DNA from: Planctomycetota bacterium
Lineage (GTDB): Bacteria; Planctomycetota; UBA1135; GCA-002686595
NCBI GenBank assembly: GCA_016795325.1
Contig: JAEUHY010000026.1
Span: 1 to 64,000 of the forward strand
Reading direction: 5' to 3'
DNA: 64,000 nt
Position 1 is the first letter of the stretch. Each line of letters starts with the position of its first letter. The notes under the pieces are model-generated. The model ran no database searches and had not been told where the DNA came from. It saw nothing but the letters and a program-made list of their open reading frames with translations. Shown here one piece after another: positions 35,580 through 44,067 of this stretch. The translations under genes were made by a program, and so were the position numbers.

Positions 35580-36629
35580 TCAACGCTCTGCGGATTTCTC
35601 GCGCGGCGCAGAGAGCGCGCAGCGGAAGCCGGTGTGGAACAGCCCCGTGTCGGGGCTCGACTTCATGCGCGCGCTCGGGCGGTAGCCGATGCAGTAGTTG
35701 TCGCTGCACAGGAACGACCCGCCGCGGTTGACGCGTTTGGGCGCGTTCGGCTCCTGCGGGTCGTAGCTCGACTCGGGGCCGGTCGGGTCCACGCTCGATT
35801 CACCGCGCTTGGCGTACGTGTCGGGGCGATACCAGTCGCCAACCCACTCCCACACGTTGCCGGACATGTCGTAGAGCCCGAAACCGTTCGGCGGGAACGA
35901 CTTCACCGGCGCGGCGCCGAAGAAGCCGTCTTCGACGCGGTTGTGCTCGGGAAAACGGCCCTGCCAGATGTTCGCCATGTGCGCGCCGCCGGGAGTCTTG
36001 TCGGCGCCCCACACGTAGCGCTGCCGCTCGAGTCCGCCGCGCGCCGCGTACTCCCACTCCGCTTCCGTCGGAAGGCGCTTGCCCGCCCACTCGCAGTACG
36101 CGCGCGCGTCGTCCCACGCGACTTGCACGACAGGCAGCGTGTCGTGCTCCGGCGCGAGCGCGTTCACTCCGTCGGGTTTGCGCCACGAAGCGCCGGGCTG
36201 CCACTTCCACCACCAACCGTTCGTCTGCGCCTGATCGAGCACGAGCGCACCCGGCTGCAGATCCTCTGGGCTGGGCCGCTGCGCGCCCGGGCCCGCTTGG
36301 CGCATCAACTCGTCGGCGTCGAGCGGCCGCTCGGCGATCGTGACGTAGCCCGTCGCTTCGACGAAGGCGCGGAACTGCGCGTTGGTGACCTCGGTCGCGT
36401 CGAGGAAGAAGCCGCTGACACGCACGCGGTGCGGCGGGCGCTCGTCGGGCAATCCGTCGGTCGAGCCCATCGTGAACTCGCCGCCGGGGATCCAGAGCAT
36501 CCCATCGGGCGCGGCGACCGGCGCACTCTCAGCCGAGGTCGCGCGCGAGTTCGAGGGCGACGGACCGGCCGTTTCGCGCGTACAGGCGCTCGCGGCGAGC
36601 ACAACGAGAAGGGCGCGCAGTCGCAGCAT
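35580..36629 (-). CDS. Formylglycine-generating-enzyme (SUMF1) homologue, lipoprotein
   Basis: 349 residues from the ATG at 36629; the N-terminus reads as a lipoprotein signal (LLVVLAASAC). The enzyme domain fills about 42-345 with FTMGSTDGLPDERPPHRVRV, EVTNAQFRAFVEATGY, AYCEWAGKRLPTEAEWEYAA, YDMSGNVWEWVGDWY and the diagnostic GGSFLCSDNYCIGYRPSARM. The two cysteines there (near 306 and 311) match the copper-binding pair of true formylglycine-generating enzymes, which convert a sulfatase cysteine to formylglycine. Many bacterial relatives lack them. No sulfatase gene is in this window. An exported lipid-anchored form is plausible. Confidence 0.9.
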   Translation of the reverse strand: MLRLRALLVVLAASACTRETAGPSPSNSRATSAESAPVAAPDGMLWIPGGEFTMGSTDGLPDERPPHRVRVSGFFLDATEVTNAQFRAFVEATGYVTIAERPLDADELMRQAGPGAQRPSPEDLQPGALVLDQAQTNGWWWKWQPGASWRKPDGVNALAPEHDTLPVVQVAWDDARAYCEWAGKRLPTEAEWEYAARGGLERQRYVWGADKTPGGAHMANIWQGRFPEHNRVEDGFFGAAPVKSFPPNGFGLYDMSGNVWEWVGDWYRPDTYAKRGESSVDPTGPESSYDPQEPNAPKRVNRGGSFLCSDNYCIGYRPSARMKSSPDTGLFHTGFRCALSAPREKSAER

Positions 36630-36684
36630 CGGTGCGAATGACGTTACCGCGGACGAGCCCGCGGCGCAGCACGCCGTTCGGCGC

Positions 36685-38127
36685 TCAGCGCGCGGCGACT
36701 GCGTCGGCGCGGTCGTCGCTCCACCCACCGCCGAGGGCCTTGGCGAGCGCGACGAACTGCAGCGCGAGTTCGCCCTCGCTCTCCAGGTAGCGGTCCTCGA
36801 GCGCAAAACGCTCGCGCTCGGCGTCGAGCACCGTGAGGAAGTCGGCCACGCCTCCGACGTAGAGCTCGCGCGCGTACGACGCCGCTTGCCGCTGTTCGGT
36901 CAGCGACTCGCGCAACGCAGCGCGCCGTGCGGAGGCCGCGCCGAGTGCGGCCAGCGAGTTCTCCACTTCCTCGAGCGCGCCGAGCACCACCACGCGGAAC
37001 TGCGCCAGCGCCTGCTCTTCGCGCGCCGTCGCGGCCCCGACCTGCGCCGCGCGCAGCCCGGCGTCGAAGATCGGCAGCGACAAGGAAGGCAGGATCGATC
37101 CGCGCAAGGCCGCCGCGTCGAACAGGTCGTCCGTCTCGTTCGCGAGCCAGCCGAAACCGGCGCCGAGCGAAACGCGCGGGTAGCGCTGCGCCACGGCGAC
37201 GCCCAGGCGCGCGCTGGCGGCGGCGCAGGCTCGCTCGGCCTGACGCACGTCCGGGCGTTGCGCGAGCACGTCGACGGGCTGCGCGACAGCGAGCGCGAGG
37301 CGCGCGAGCGGAATCGCGCCAGCCTCTCCGAGTTCGGCTTCCAGCGCCGACGGCGCAGCGCCCACGAGCACGCCGAGCCGATGGATGCGCGCGGCGACCT
37401 GCGCTTCGAGCGCGGGAGCATCGGCGCGCGCCGCGGCGACCTGAGCGCGCGCGCGTGTGGAGTCGAGTTCGCTCGCCACGCCCGCATCGGCGCGGAGCAC
37501 GACGATCTGCGCCGTCTCGGCCTGCACCTCGATGCGCTGGCGCGCCGTGGCGAGGCGTTGTTGCAGCACCCGCAACTCGACGTAGTTGCGCGAGATCTCG
37601 GCCACCAGGCTGACCGCAGCAGCACGGCGCGCTTCGTCGAGCGACTGCGCGTCGGCGAACGCCGCTTCCACGCCGCGCCGCAGACCGCCGAACAGGTCGA
37701 GCTCCCAGCGCGCGTCGAAGCCCACGCTCCAGCTCGAGATGTCGCGCTGCCCGAAGAACGGCGCGCCGCCCTGGTTGAGCGTGCTGCGCCGAAAGCGCTC
37801 GAACGACGCCGCGCCATCGACCTGCGGCCAGAATTCCGCGCGCGAACCGCCGAGCACGGCGCGGGCCTCGGCCACGCGCGCGAGCGCGAGTTCGAGCTGC
37901 GGGCTGGCGCTCAAGCCGCGCTCGACGAGCGCGTCGAGCTGCGCGTCGCCGAACGAACTCCACCAGCGGTCGAGGAGGACGGGCTGCGGCGCGGTGGTCG
38001 TGTCCTGGCCCCACTCCGCGGGAGCTTCCACCTGCGGCGCAGTGTAGTCAGGTCCGACTGCCGCGCAGGCGGACAGCCAAAGCGCCGCCGCTCCCGCCGC
38101 GAGGTTGCGGCAACTCGCACGAGTCAC
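36685..38127 (-). CDS. TolC/NodT-type outer-membrane efflux lipoprotein
   Basis: 480 residues with a lipoprotein signal (LWLSACAAVGPDY, cysteine 21), the standard start of NodT-family channels. Two outer-membrane efflux repeats are visible: WWSSFGDAQLDALVERGLSA to ISRNYVELRVLQQRLATARQ, and LAQRPDVRQAERACAAASAR to SYARELYVGGVADFLTVLDA. It should trimerise to form the outer-membrane exit duct for the transporter encoded upstream. Its start overlaps the stop of the adaptor gene by 4 bp (ATGA), showing translational coupling. It is the last gene of the TetR operon; the formylglycine-generating-enzyme homologue follows after 55 bp. Confidence 0.92.
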   Translation of the reverse strand: MTRASCRNLAAGAAALWLSACAAVGPDYTAPQVEAPAEWGQDTTTAPQPVLLDRWWSSFGDAQLDALVERGLSASPQLELALARVAEARAVLGGSRAEFWPQVDGAASFERFRRSTLNQGGAPFFGQRDISSWSVGFDARWELDLFGGLRRGVEAAFADAQSLDEARRAAAVSLVAEISRNYVELRVLQQRLATARQRIEVQAETAQIVVLRADAGVASELDSTRARAQVAAARADAPALEAQVAARIHRLGVLVGAAPSALEAELGEAGAIPLARLALAVAQPVDVLAQRPDVRQAERACAAASARLGVAVAQRYPRVSLGAGFGWLANETDDLFDAAALRGSILPSLSLPIFDAGLRAAQVGAATAREEQALAQFRVVVLGALEEVENSLAALGAASARRAALRESLTEQRQAASYARELYVGGVADFLTVLDAERERFALEDRYLESEGELALQFVALAKALGGGWSDDRADAVAAR

Positions 38128-39185
38128 TGCCCGCCTCCGATCGGCGGCGCCTCGACGAACACGTCGACCTGCTGACCGACGTAGACCTTCATCGCGGCGG
38201 GATCAAAGCGGTAGAGCACCTGCAGCACACGTGTGTCGACACGCTCGGTGCTCTCGCCGGTGAGCGAACGCTTGGGCACGACGTACGGTTCGACGCGCAC
38301 GAATTCGAGCGGCGTCTTGAGCTCGCGGTTGCCGCGCACGAAGGCGTACGCGCGCGCGCCTTCGCGGAATCGCCAGGCGTCGTTCTCGTCGAGATCGGCG
38401 CGCACGTGCAGCTCGCGGACGGCGCCGAGCACCATCAGCGGCCGCGCGAGCACGCCCAGCGGCGCGTACTCGCCCCTGCGCACGTTGACCTGCAACAGCC
38501 GCCCGTCGATCGGCGCCCGCACGGCCGCACGTTCGATCTGGATCTCGATCGAGCGCACACGCGACGCCGCCTGCGCAAGCTCCGCCTGCGCCACGGCGAG
38601 GTCGGGCTTCCACACGCCGTCGCGCTGAAGATCGAGCGCCGCCTGCACCGCCGCGAGGCGCGCGCTCGCGGTCTCCACAGCTGCGCGGCGGCGGTTGCGC
38701 TCTTCGCGGCTCATCGCACGCGGATCGCTGATCGCGTCGGCTAGCGCGAGCTGGTCGCGCGCTTCGGTCAACGCAGCCTGCGACTCGACCAGGCGCGCTT
38801 CCGCGGCGCGCAGGTCTTCGACGCGCGGCAAGGACTTCAGACGCTCGACGCGCGCCTGCGCCGCGTCGACCGCCGCTCGTTCGATCTCGAGCTGCGCCTC
38901 CAAATCCCGCACATCGATGCGCAGCAGCAAGTCTCCGGCGTGCACGTCCTGCCCGACGACCACGGGCGCTTCGGTGACCACGCCGGGGACCAGCGCCGCG
39001 ATGGCGACGTTCTCCGAGCTCGCTTCGACGATGCCTGCGCCCGCGATGTACGAATCGAACGGCGCGCGCGCAGGTTCGACCGCCGGCGGCGGAGGCGTGG
39101 GCGTCTGCGCGGTCTGGATCACCGTGCGCGTAGCGGTGGCGACGCCGGCGATGGCGAGCAGCGGAATGAGGTACTTGACGATCAT
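38124..39185 (-). CDS. HlyD/DevB-type membrane fusion protein
   Basis: 353 residues from the ATG at 39185 (longer open frame upstream overlaps the ATPase gene). One N-terminal membrane helix (MIVKYLIPLLAIAGVATA) is followed by a biotinyl-lipoyl-like hairpin (GVVTEAPVVVGQDVHAGDLL), a long coiled coil at about 85-200 (ERAAVDAAQARVERLKSLP through VETASARLAAVQAALDLQRD) and a beta-barrel region (VRAPIDGRLLQVNVRRGEY). It bridges the inner-membrane ABC permease and the outer-membrane channel. The arrangement adaptor-ATPase-permease resembles DevBCA exporters of cyanobacteria. Confidence 0.9.
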   Translation of the reverse strand: MIVKYLIPLLAIAGVATATRTVIQTAQTPTPPPPAVEPARAPFDSYIAGAGIVEASSENVAIAALVPGVVTEAPVVVGQDVHAGDLLLRIDVRDLEAQLEIERAAVDAAQARVERLKSLPRVEDLRAAEARLVESQAALTEARDQLALADAISDPRAMSREERNRRRAAVETASARLAAVQAALDLQRDGVWKPDLAVAQAELAQAASRVRSIEIQIERAAVRAPIDGRLLQVNVRRGEYAPLGVLARPLMVLGAVRELHVRADLDENDAWRFREGARAYAFVRGNRELKTPLEFVRVEPYVVPKRSLTGESTERVDTRVLQVLYRFDPAAMKVYVGQQVDVFVEAPPIGGGQ

Positions 39186-39211
39186 GGCGAAGCCTGTGGT
39201 GTCGGAGCGGT

Positions 39212-39910
39212 TCAGAGCTGGTTCGCGGAGTCGACGATCTTCGAGATGCGGCCGTCGTCCATGACGGCGATGCGGTCGGCGTACGAGAAAATGCGCGCGT
39301 CGTGCGTCACCACGACGAGCGTGCGCTCGCCGCCGAGTGCGACAGAGCGCATCAGTTCCATCACGGACGCGCCGGTCTGGTGGTCGAGCGCGCTGGTCGG
39401 TTCGTCGCACACGATCAGGCGCGGTTCGTGCACGAGCGCGCGCGCGATCGCAACGCGCTGTTGTTGCCCGCCGGAAAGCTGCCACGGGCGCGACTCGGTG
39501 CGTGCGCCGAGCCCGACGCGCTCCAGCATCTCGCGCGCCTTCGCGACCGCCTGGCGGCGCGGAACATCGCGCAACAGCAGCGGCACCGCGACGTTCTCGG
39601 CCGCCGTCAACGAGGGCAGCAGGTTGAAGGCCTGGAACACGAAACCGAGCGTCGCGCCGCGCCACAGCGCCTTCTGCGCGCCGCGCAGTCCGCCCATTTC
39701 GCGGCCGAACACCGAGCACTGACCTTCGTCTTGATCGAGGATGCCGGCGATGACCGAGATCAGCGTCGTCTTTCCGCAACCGGACGGCCCGACGAGCATC
39801 AGCAGCTCGCCAGCGTTCACGTCCAAGTCGATGCCGCGCAGCGCCGGCACGCGCGACTCGCCCGCGCCGTACGACTTCTTCACTCCACGCAAGTTGACAG
39901 CGGTTTGCAT
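39212..39910 (-). CDS. ABC transporter ATP-binding protein (LolD/MacB/DevA type)
   Basis: 232 residues, a complete ATPase domain. Walker A is VGPSGCGKTTL, the Q-loop VFQAFNLLPSLTAAENV, the signature LSGGQQQRVAIARAL, Walker B LIVCDEPTSALD and the switch histidine VVVTHDARIF. The family powers export or extraction of lipids, peptides or drugs with FtsX-like permeases. It lies 8 bp downstream of the permease gene and 26 bp upstream of the adaptor gene. Confidence 0.95.
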   Translation of the reverse strand: MQTAVNLRGVKKSYGAGESRVPALRGIDLDVNAGELLMLVGPSGCGKTTLISVIAGILDQDEGQCSVFGREMGGLRGAQKALWRGATLGFVFQAFNLLPSLTAAENVAVPLLLRDVPRRQAVAKAREMLERVGLGARTESRPWQLSGGQQQRVAIARALVHEPRLIVCDEPTSALDHQTGASVMELMRSVALGGERTLVVVTHDARIFSYADRIAVMDDGRISKIVDSANQL

Positions 39911-39918
39911 GGCGCGCC

Positions 39919-41073
39919 TCAACCCTTGAACACGATCGCGGGCTCGAGCCGTGCGACCTTCCAGATGCAGATCAGGGCGGAAATCGAGCAGATGATCAGC
40001 ACCACGCCGCCGCTGATGGCGAGCAACTGCCAGGGCATGCGAAAGGCGAGTTCCGTGCTCGACGTCAAGCGTCCGAACGTCGCCGCGCCGCCGACGCCCA
40101 TGCCCCAACCGAGCGAGCCGACGAGCAGGGCCTGCAGCAGGATCATGCGCACGAGCCGGCCGTTGGTCGCCCCCATCGCCTTGAGCGCGCCGAAGTGCTT
40201 CAGGTTGTCGAGCGTGAAATTGAAGAACGTCTGCCCGGCGATGATCGTGCCGACGAGGAAGCCCAGCAGCACGGACATGCCGAAGTTGATCGGGATGCCG
40301 GTGTACTTGAGGAAGTACTGCATCGTGATCCACTTGAAGTCTTCGCGGGTGTGCGCGCGCAGACCGGTAGCGGAGGTGATGCGCGCGCACAGCGCCAGCG
40401 GATCGACGCCCGGCTTGGCCTTGGCCAGCACGAAGGAGAGCAGCTTGCGCTCGCGCGGCGCGAAGCTCGTCGCGCGCGAGAACGTCGTGTAGACGACCGG
40501 CTGCGACTGGAAGGTGCGCGAGACCTTGCAGATCCCGACCACCACGCCGCGGCGGTCGTTGATCTCGAGCGAGTCGCCGATGCGCAGCGGCGCGCGCGAG
40601 CCGTCCGCTTGCACGCGCGCCAGCTTGCCCTTGGCGCTGTGCTCGTCGAGGATCACCGCGTCGTTCTGGCGCAGGTCCTCGACACGTCCATCGACCATCT
40701 GGATCGGCGCGCCGATCAACGTCGCGTCGTCGACGCCGATCACCACGCAGCTCTGGAAGTTGCCGTTCGACAGGCGCGCCTTGAGCAGGCCCTTGTAGAG
40801 CGGCGTGGCCCATTCGACGCCTTCGACGCCCCGCACGCGGTACAGCTCGGTGTCCTGCAGCGGCTTGATGTCGTCGATGTACTGGACCTTCTCGTCCATC
40901 ACCCACACATCGGGCGTCGGAAGGTCCGTGATCGTCGCGAAGGTGCGCGACATGATCCCGGTGAAGATCGCCGACTGCTGCGTGATGAGCAGCGACGCGA
41001 AGGTGATGCCGATGAGGATGCCGATGTACTTGGCGCGGTCGCCGATCAGCATCTGGAGGGCGACGAAGTTCAC
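39919..41073 (-). CDS. FtsX-like ABC permease (DevC type)
   Basis: 384 residues from a GTG at 41073; the open frame continues upstream inside the TetR gene, but the GTG overlaps that gene's TGA as GTGA and opens the family N-terminus (VNFVALQMLIGDRAKYIGIL). The first helix is at about 15-37. A large periplasmic MacB-like domain follows (DVWVMDEKVQYIDDIKPLQD, LYKGLLKARLSNGNFQSCVV). Three C-terminal helices carry the FtsX signature region (MSVLLGFLVGTIIAGQTFFN, HFGALKAMGATNGRLVRMIL, GGVVLIICSISALICIW). It works with the ATPase downstream. Confidence 0.92.
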   Translation of the reverse strand: MNFVALQMLIGDRAKYIGILIGITFASLLITQQSAIFTGIMSRTFATITDLPTPDVWVMDEKVQYIDDIKPLQDTELYRVRGVEGVEWATPLYKGLLKARLSNGNFQSCVVIGVDDATLIGAPIQMVDGRVEDLRQNDAVILDEHSAKGKLARVQADGSRAPLRIGDSLEINDRRGVVVGICKVSRTFQSQPVVYTTFSRATSFAPRERKLLSFVLAKAKPGVDPLALCARITSATGLRAHTREDFKWITMQYFLKYTGIPINFGMSVLLGFLVGTIIAGQTFFNFTLDNLKHFGALKAMGATNGRLVRMILLQALLVGSLGWGMGVGGAATFGRLTSSTELAFRMPWQLLAISGGVVLIICSISALICIWKVARLEPAIVFKG

Positions 41074-41822
41074 TTGGGCTTCTCCTTGGAATCGGCGCGA
41101 CGCGCGGAGCGTCCGGAAGAGCGTGCGGAAGAGCGGCCTGAAGGAGGGCCCGAAGTAGGGCGTGCCGCCAGGCTCGGGGCGCGCATTCCCGCCGCCAAGA
41201 AGGCGACGAGTTGCGCCAACGTCCCTTCGATGTCGTCGGGATCGCACAGCCCACGCGACATGGCGCGCAGGGCGTGCTGATCGCCGGCTGCGCTCTTCAC
41301 AGCGCCCATCATGAAGTGCATGCGGTAGGCGATTTCCTGTGCGCTCAGGTGCGGCAGCGAGCGCGCGAGCGCGGCCTCGAGCCGCGGCTTGATGACCTTC
41401 AGCGGCCCCTCTGCGATGCGTTTCCACATCGAAGCGTCCTCGAATTGCCCGCGCGCGAACAGGCGCAGCGAACAGCCCGCGCCGCCCTCCGCGGCGTGCG
41501 AGCGCAGCACCGGACCGACCAGGATGGCGATCAATTCCTCGAGCTCGAGCGGCCGGCCGGCCGCACGCTCCTCGGCGGCGTCGAGCAGCTCCAACCGCTC
41601 GCGGTTGATCGGCGCCATCACGCGTTCGATCACCGCCACAAACAGCTCCTCCTTCGAGCCGAAGTGGTAGCTCACCGCCGCCAGATTGGCCTCGGCGTCG
41701 TTGGTGATCTCGCGCAGGCTCGCGCCCGCGAAACCGTGCTCGGAGAAGTGGCGCTCGGCGGAATCGAGCAAACGCTCGCGGGTCAACGCGGGCGGGCGCT
41801 CACGGTGTTCGGTGGGGCTCAT
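41070..41822 (-). CDS. TetR-family repressor of the efflux operon
   Basis: 250 residues. The DNA-binding part is typical: LTRERLLDSAERHFSEHGFA followed by ASLREITNDAEANLAAVSYH and FGSKEELFVAVI. The ligand domain resembles the CecR/YbiH type, with the RSHAAEGGAGCSLRLFARGQ stretch and MHFMMGAVKSAAGDQHAL. The C-terminal tail is low-complexity and basic (SGRSSARSSGRSARR), encoded by a 12-bp tandem repeat. It is the first gene of a five-gene operon and overlaps the permease gene by 4 bp. A palindromic operator lies immediately ahead of its start codon, so it probably represses itself and the transporter. Confidence 0.92.
   Translation of the reverse strand: MSPTEHRERPPALTRERLLDSAERHFSEHGFAGASLREITNDAEANLAAVSYHFGSKEELFVAVIERVMAPINRERLELLDAAEERAAGRPLELEELIAILVGPVLRSHAAEGGAGCSLRLFARGQFEDASMWKRIAEGPLKVIKPRLEAALARSLPHLSAQEIAYRMHFMMGAVKSAAGDQHALRAMSRGLCDPDDIEGTLAQLVAFLAAGMRAPSLAARPTSGPPSGRSSARSSGRSARRADSKEKPK
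41107..41154. repeat. Four degenerate 12-bp tandem repeats in the TetR gene tail
   Basis: GAGCGTCCGGAA, GAGCGTGCGGAA, GAGCGGCCTGAA and GGAGGGCCCGAA follow each other without gaps. They encode the Ser/Arg-rich C-terminal tail of the repressor and suggest slippage-driven lengthening. Confidence 0.75.
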
Positions 41823-41823
41823 A

Positions 41824-41854
41824 GTCGAACGTTCGTTTCAAACGAATGTTCGAC
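41824..41854. promoter_or_regulatory. Palindromic operator before the TetR-family gene
   Basis: GTCGAACGTTCGTTT (41824-41838) and AAACGAATGTTCGAC (41840-41854) are inverted complements with one mismatch around a single central base. The site begins 2 bp upstream of the repressor start codon, so bound repressor would block the promoter or start region. It is AT-richer than its surroundings. Confidence 0.85.
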
Positions 41855-41926
41855 TGAATCCGGGGTGATGTCAAGGCCCTTCGCGAAGGTTCTCGCGCCG
41901 CCCCCATCGCGCCGTCCGGGGCCGCG

Positions 41927-42694
41927 TTATCCGCCGCGGGCCGCGCGGCGCCGAATCGGAAGCTGCACTTCCGACCACTTGTCGCGGCCGCGCATCTCCG
42001 GGCCGTTGTAGTACAGCGAACGCGGCGCACCGGCGGCCTCGAAGCGCCCGTCGCGCTCGAGCCACTCGCGCATCTGCGCCAAGCCTTGGTTGGCGCGTTC
42101 GGTCTCGTACTCGCCGCGCTGTCCGAGCGAGAGCACGAGCACCGGCTCGCGGTCGACCACGCTCACCGAGCCGTCCTCCTCCACTTTGCCCATCTCCGGC
42201 TCGCGGTAGAGGAAGCTCATGATCCACGGCCCTTTCTGGATCTTGCCGTCGCCGTCGACGCCGCTGTAGTCCATCTCGACCGGCGACGTCATCGCGATTT
42301 CGCGCTCCTTGATGTGGTTGAACAGCGGCCAGAAGGCCACGTTGCGCCCCATGTCGGGCCACATCGAAGCGCGGAACTCCGCGCGCCGCGCTTTGGGATA
42401 GCGCTTGATCTCGAGCGCGTCCGGAGGCGTCGGGGCCGGATACCCCGCGGGCAACGCAGTCGTGATGCGGCAGCGGTCGAAGCTCCACACATCCGCGCCA
42501 TCGACTCCGGCGCCGGGCGTACGCTCGACGCTCGCGGCTTCGTCTCCTCCGACTCGGACGGGCGTTGCAAAGACAGTTGCGTCCACTTCAGCGGCGTCCT
42601 GTTGTGAGCGGTTGACCACGTTGTCCTGGAGGCACGCTGCGCACAGCAGGCTTCCGGCGAGTCCGACGGCGAGGGCGAATTGGCTGCGTTTCAT
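41927..42694 (-). CDS. SOUL-family haem-binding protein, exported
   Basis: 255 residues starting at the ATG at 42694 with a signal that may be a lipobox ([12 protein letters not shown]). The family core is clear: [57 protein letters not shown] and a C-terminal [24 protein letters not shown] proteins bind haem or related tetrapyrroles or hydrophobic ligands. Unlike SoxR-regulated cytoplasmic members, this one appears to be exported. It is divergent from the fasciclin gene at 42884. Confidence 0.88.
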   Translation of the reverse strand: MKRSQFALAVGLAGSLLCAACLQDNVVNRSQQDAAEVDATVFATPVRVGGDEAASVERTPGAGVDGADVWSFDRCRITTALPAGYPAPTPPDALEIKRYPKARRAEFRASMWPDMGRNVAFWPLFNHIKEREIAMTSPVEMDYSGVDGDGKIQKGPWIMSFLYREPEMGKVEEDGSVSVVDREPVLVLSLGQRGEYETERANQGLAQMREWLERDGRFEAAGAPRSLYYNGPEMRGRDKWSEVQLPIRRRAARGG

Positions 42695-42883
42695 CGCTCG
42701 ACAGTTCGCCGCGACGGGCCTGCCGGATTCGCACTCCTCGAATCAGATTCGCGAATCCAACGCGCTCAGCGCCGCGAAGCCCTGCCCGTTCCGCGGGGGA
42801 CTCTGCCGGTACGACACCGCGCTCCGCCGCATTCCAAGAACACCACCGGCGGCGCGTTTGCGCCGCAACCACGGAAGAAATCT

Positions 42884-43801
42884 ATGTTCCTCACGCTTCT
42901 CGCTCTGTCGCTCTCCCCGCTCCCGCAACAGTCCACGTGCTCGTCCGCGACGACCGCCAACGCGCATATGGAAGGCAAGTCGATTCTCGAGACCGCAGTT
43001 GCAGCGGGAAGCTTCAAGACGCTCGCCGCCGCCGTCGGCGCCGCGGGCCTGACGGAGACCTTGAGTGGTCCCGGCCCGTTCACCGTGTTCGCCCCGACCG
43101 ACGACGCGTTCGCCAAGCTCCCCAAGGGAACGCTGGACTCGCTGCTCAAGCCCGAGAACAAGGGCAAGCTCGCGGACATCCTCACCTACCACGTCGTTGC
43201 GGGCCGCGTCACCGCCGCGGAAGCGCTGAAGCTCGACTTCGCGCCGACCGTGCTCGGCCAAGCCGCGCGTCTCGAAGTCACCAAGGGTGAAGGCGGCAAG
43301 ACCGTGCTCACGATCGACGGCGCGCGCGTCGTCACGACCGACATCGTGTGCTCGAACGGCGTCATCCACGTCATCGACGCGGTGATCCTGCCGCGCCCGA
43401 ACATCGTCGAGACCGCCAAGTCGACGGGCAAGTTCAACACGCTGCTCGCCGCCGCGAAGGCCGCGGGCCTCGTGGAAGCGCTCTCGGGCAAGGAGCCGCT
43501 CACGGTGTTCGCGCCGACCGACGCCGCGTTCGCCAAGCTCCCCGCCGGCACTGTCGAGAACCTGCTCAAGCCCGAGAACAAGGATCAGCTCGCGGCGATC
43601 CTGAAGCTCCACGTCGTCAGCGGCCGCAAGCTCGCCAAGGACGTGCTCGCTTCGAAGGAACTGCCCACGCTGAACGGCAAGGCGCTGAAAGTGGCGATGT
43701 CGGGCGACTCGGCCACGGTGGGCGGCGCGGTGATTTCGGCGACGGACGTGCTCGCCGGCAACGGCGTGATCCACGTGATCGACAGCGTGATCCTGCCCTG
43801 A
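42884..43801 (+). CDS. Secreted protein with two fasciclin (FAS1) domains
   Basis: 305 residues from the ATG at 42884, preceded by GGAAG; the longer upstream frame has no support. The N-terminus is a short signal ([17 protein letters not shown]). Two FAS1 domains follow, about 30-168 and 169-305. Each shows the H1 and H2 motifs: [20 protein letters not shown] with [11 protein letters not shown], and [20 protein letters not shown] with [11 protein letters not shown], and each ends in [13 protein letters not shown]. FAS1 domains mediate cell or matrix adhesion. The two halves are similar enough to suggest an internal duplication. Confidence 0.94.
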   Translation: MFLTLLALSLSPLPQQSTCSSATTANAHMEGKSILETAVAAGSFKTLAAAVGAAGLTETLSGPGPFTVFAPTDDAFAKLPKGTLDSLLKPENKGKLADILTYHVVAGRVTAAEALKLDFAPTVLGQAARLEVTKGEGGKTVLTIDGARVVTTDIVCSNGVIHVIDAVILPRPNIVETAKSTGKFNTLLAAAKAAGLVEALSGKEPLTVFAPTDAAFAKLPAGTVENLLKPENKDQLAAILKLHVVSGRKLAKDVLASKELPTLNGKALKVAMSGDSATVGGAVISATDVLAGNGVIHVIDSVILP

Positions 43802-43841
43802 CGCATCGCGTTTGAAGAACGCGCCGTCCTGACCGGCGCAA

Positions 43842-44006
43842 CTAGTGGGTTGATTCGAAAGTCCGCCGCAGATTTCAGGTGGTTCGGCGCTCCCCGCAAG
43901 GCGCGAGGATTCCAGGCGACCTGAATAGGTCGCCGAACCGGAGCAACGCAGCGGGGGGCGGCGAGGCGCCTGAGATATGCGGCGAAATTTTGAATCAGCC
44001 CACTAG
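43842..44006 (+). mobile_element. 165-bp palindromic element with CTAGTGGG termini (MITE-like or structured RNA)
   Basis: The left arm starts CTAGTGGGTTGATTCGAAA (43842) and continues GTCCGCCGCAGATTTCAGG. The right arm ends in CCCACTAG (44006) and reads, as the complement, CTAGTGGGCTGATTCAAAA then TTTCGCCGCATATCTCAGG, so the two ~38-bp arms pair with about eight mismatches. Inside are further stems, notably GGCGACCTGAATAGGTCGCC, which is a perfect 8-bp hairpin, and GGTTCGGCG with CGCCGAACC. It has no coding capacity. A diverged copy lies at 13315. The right end abuts the terminator hairpin of the fasciclin and fucosidase genes. Confidence 0.75.
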
Positions 44007-44046
44007 CGCGGCGTTCGCTCCAAGTGAGACGGGAGCGAGCGCCGCG
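44007..44046. terminator. Bidirectional terminator between the fasciclin and fucosidase genes
   Basis: CGCGGCGTTCGCTCC (44007-44021) pairs with GGAGCGAGCGCCGCG (44032-44046) with one mismatch around a 10-nt loop. The genes at 42884 and 44068 converge on it. The palindromic element sits directly against its left arm. Confidence 0.6.
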
Positions 44047-44067
44047 TGTGCATTTCGAAGGCGGTGC

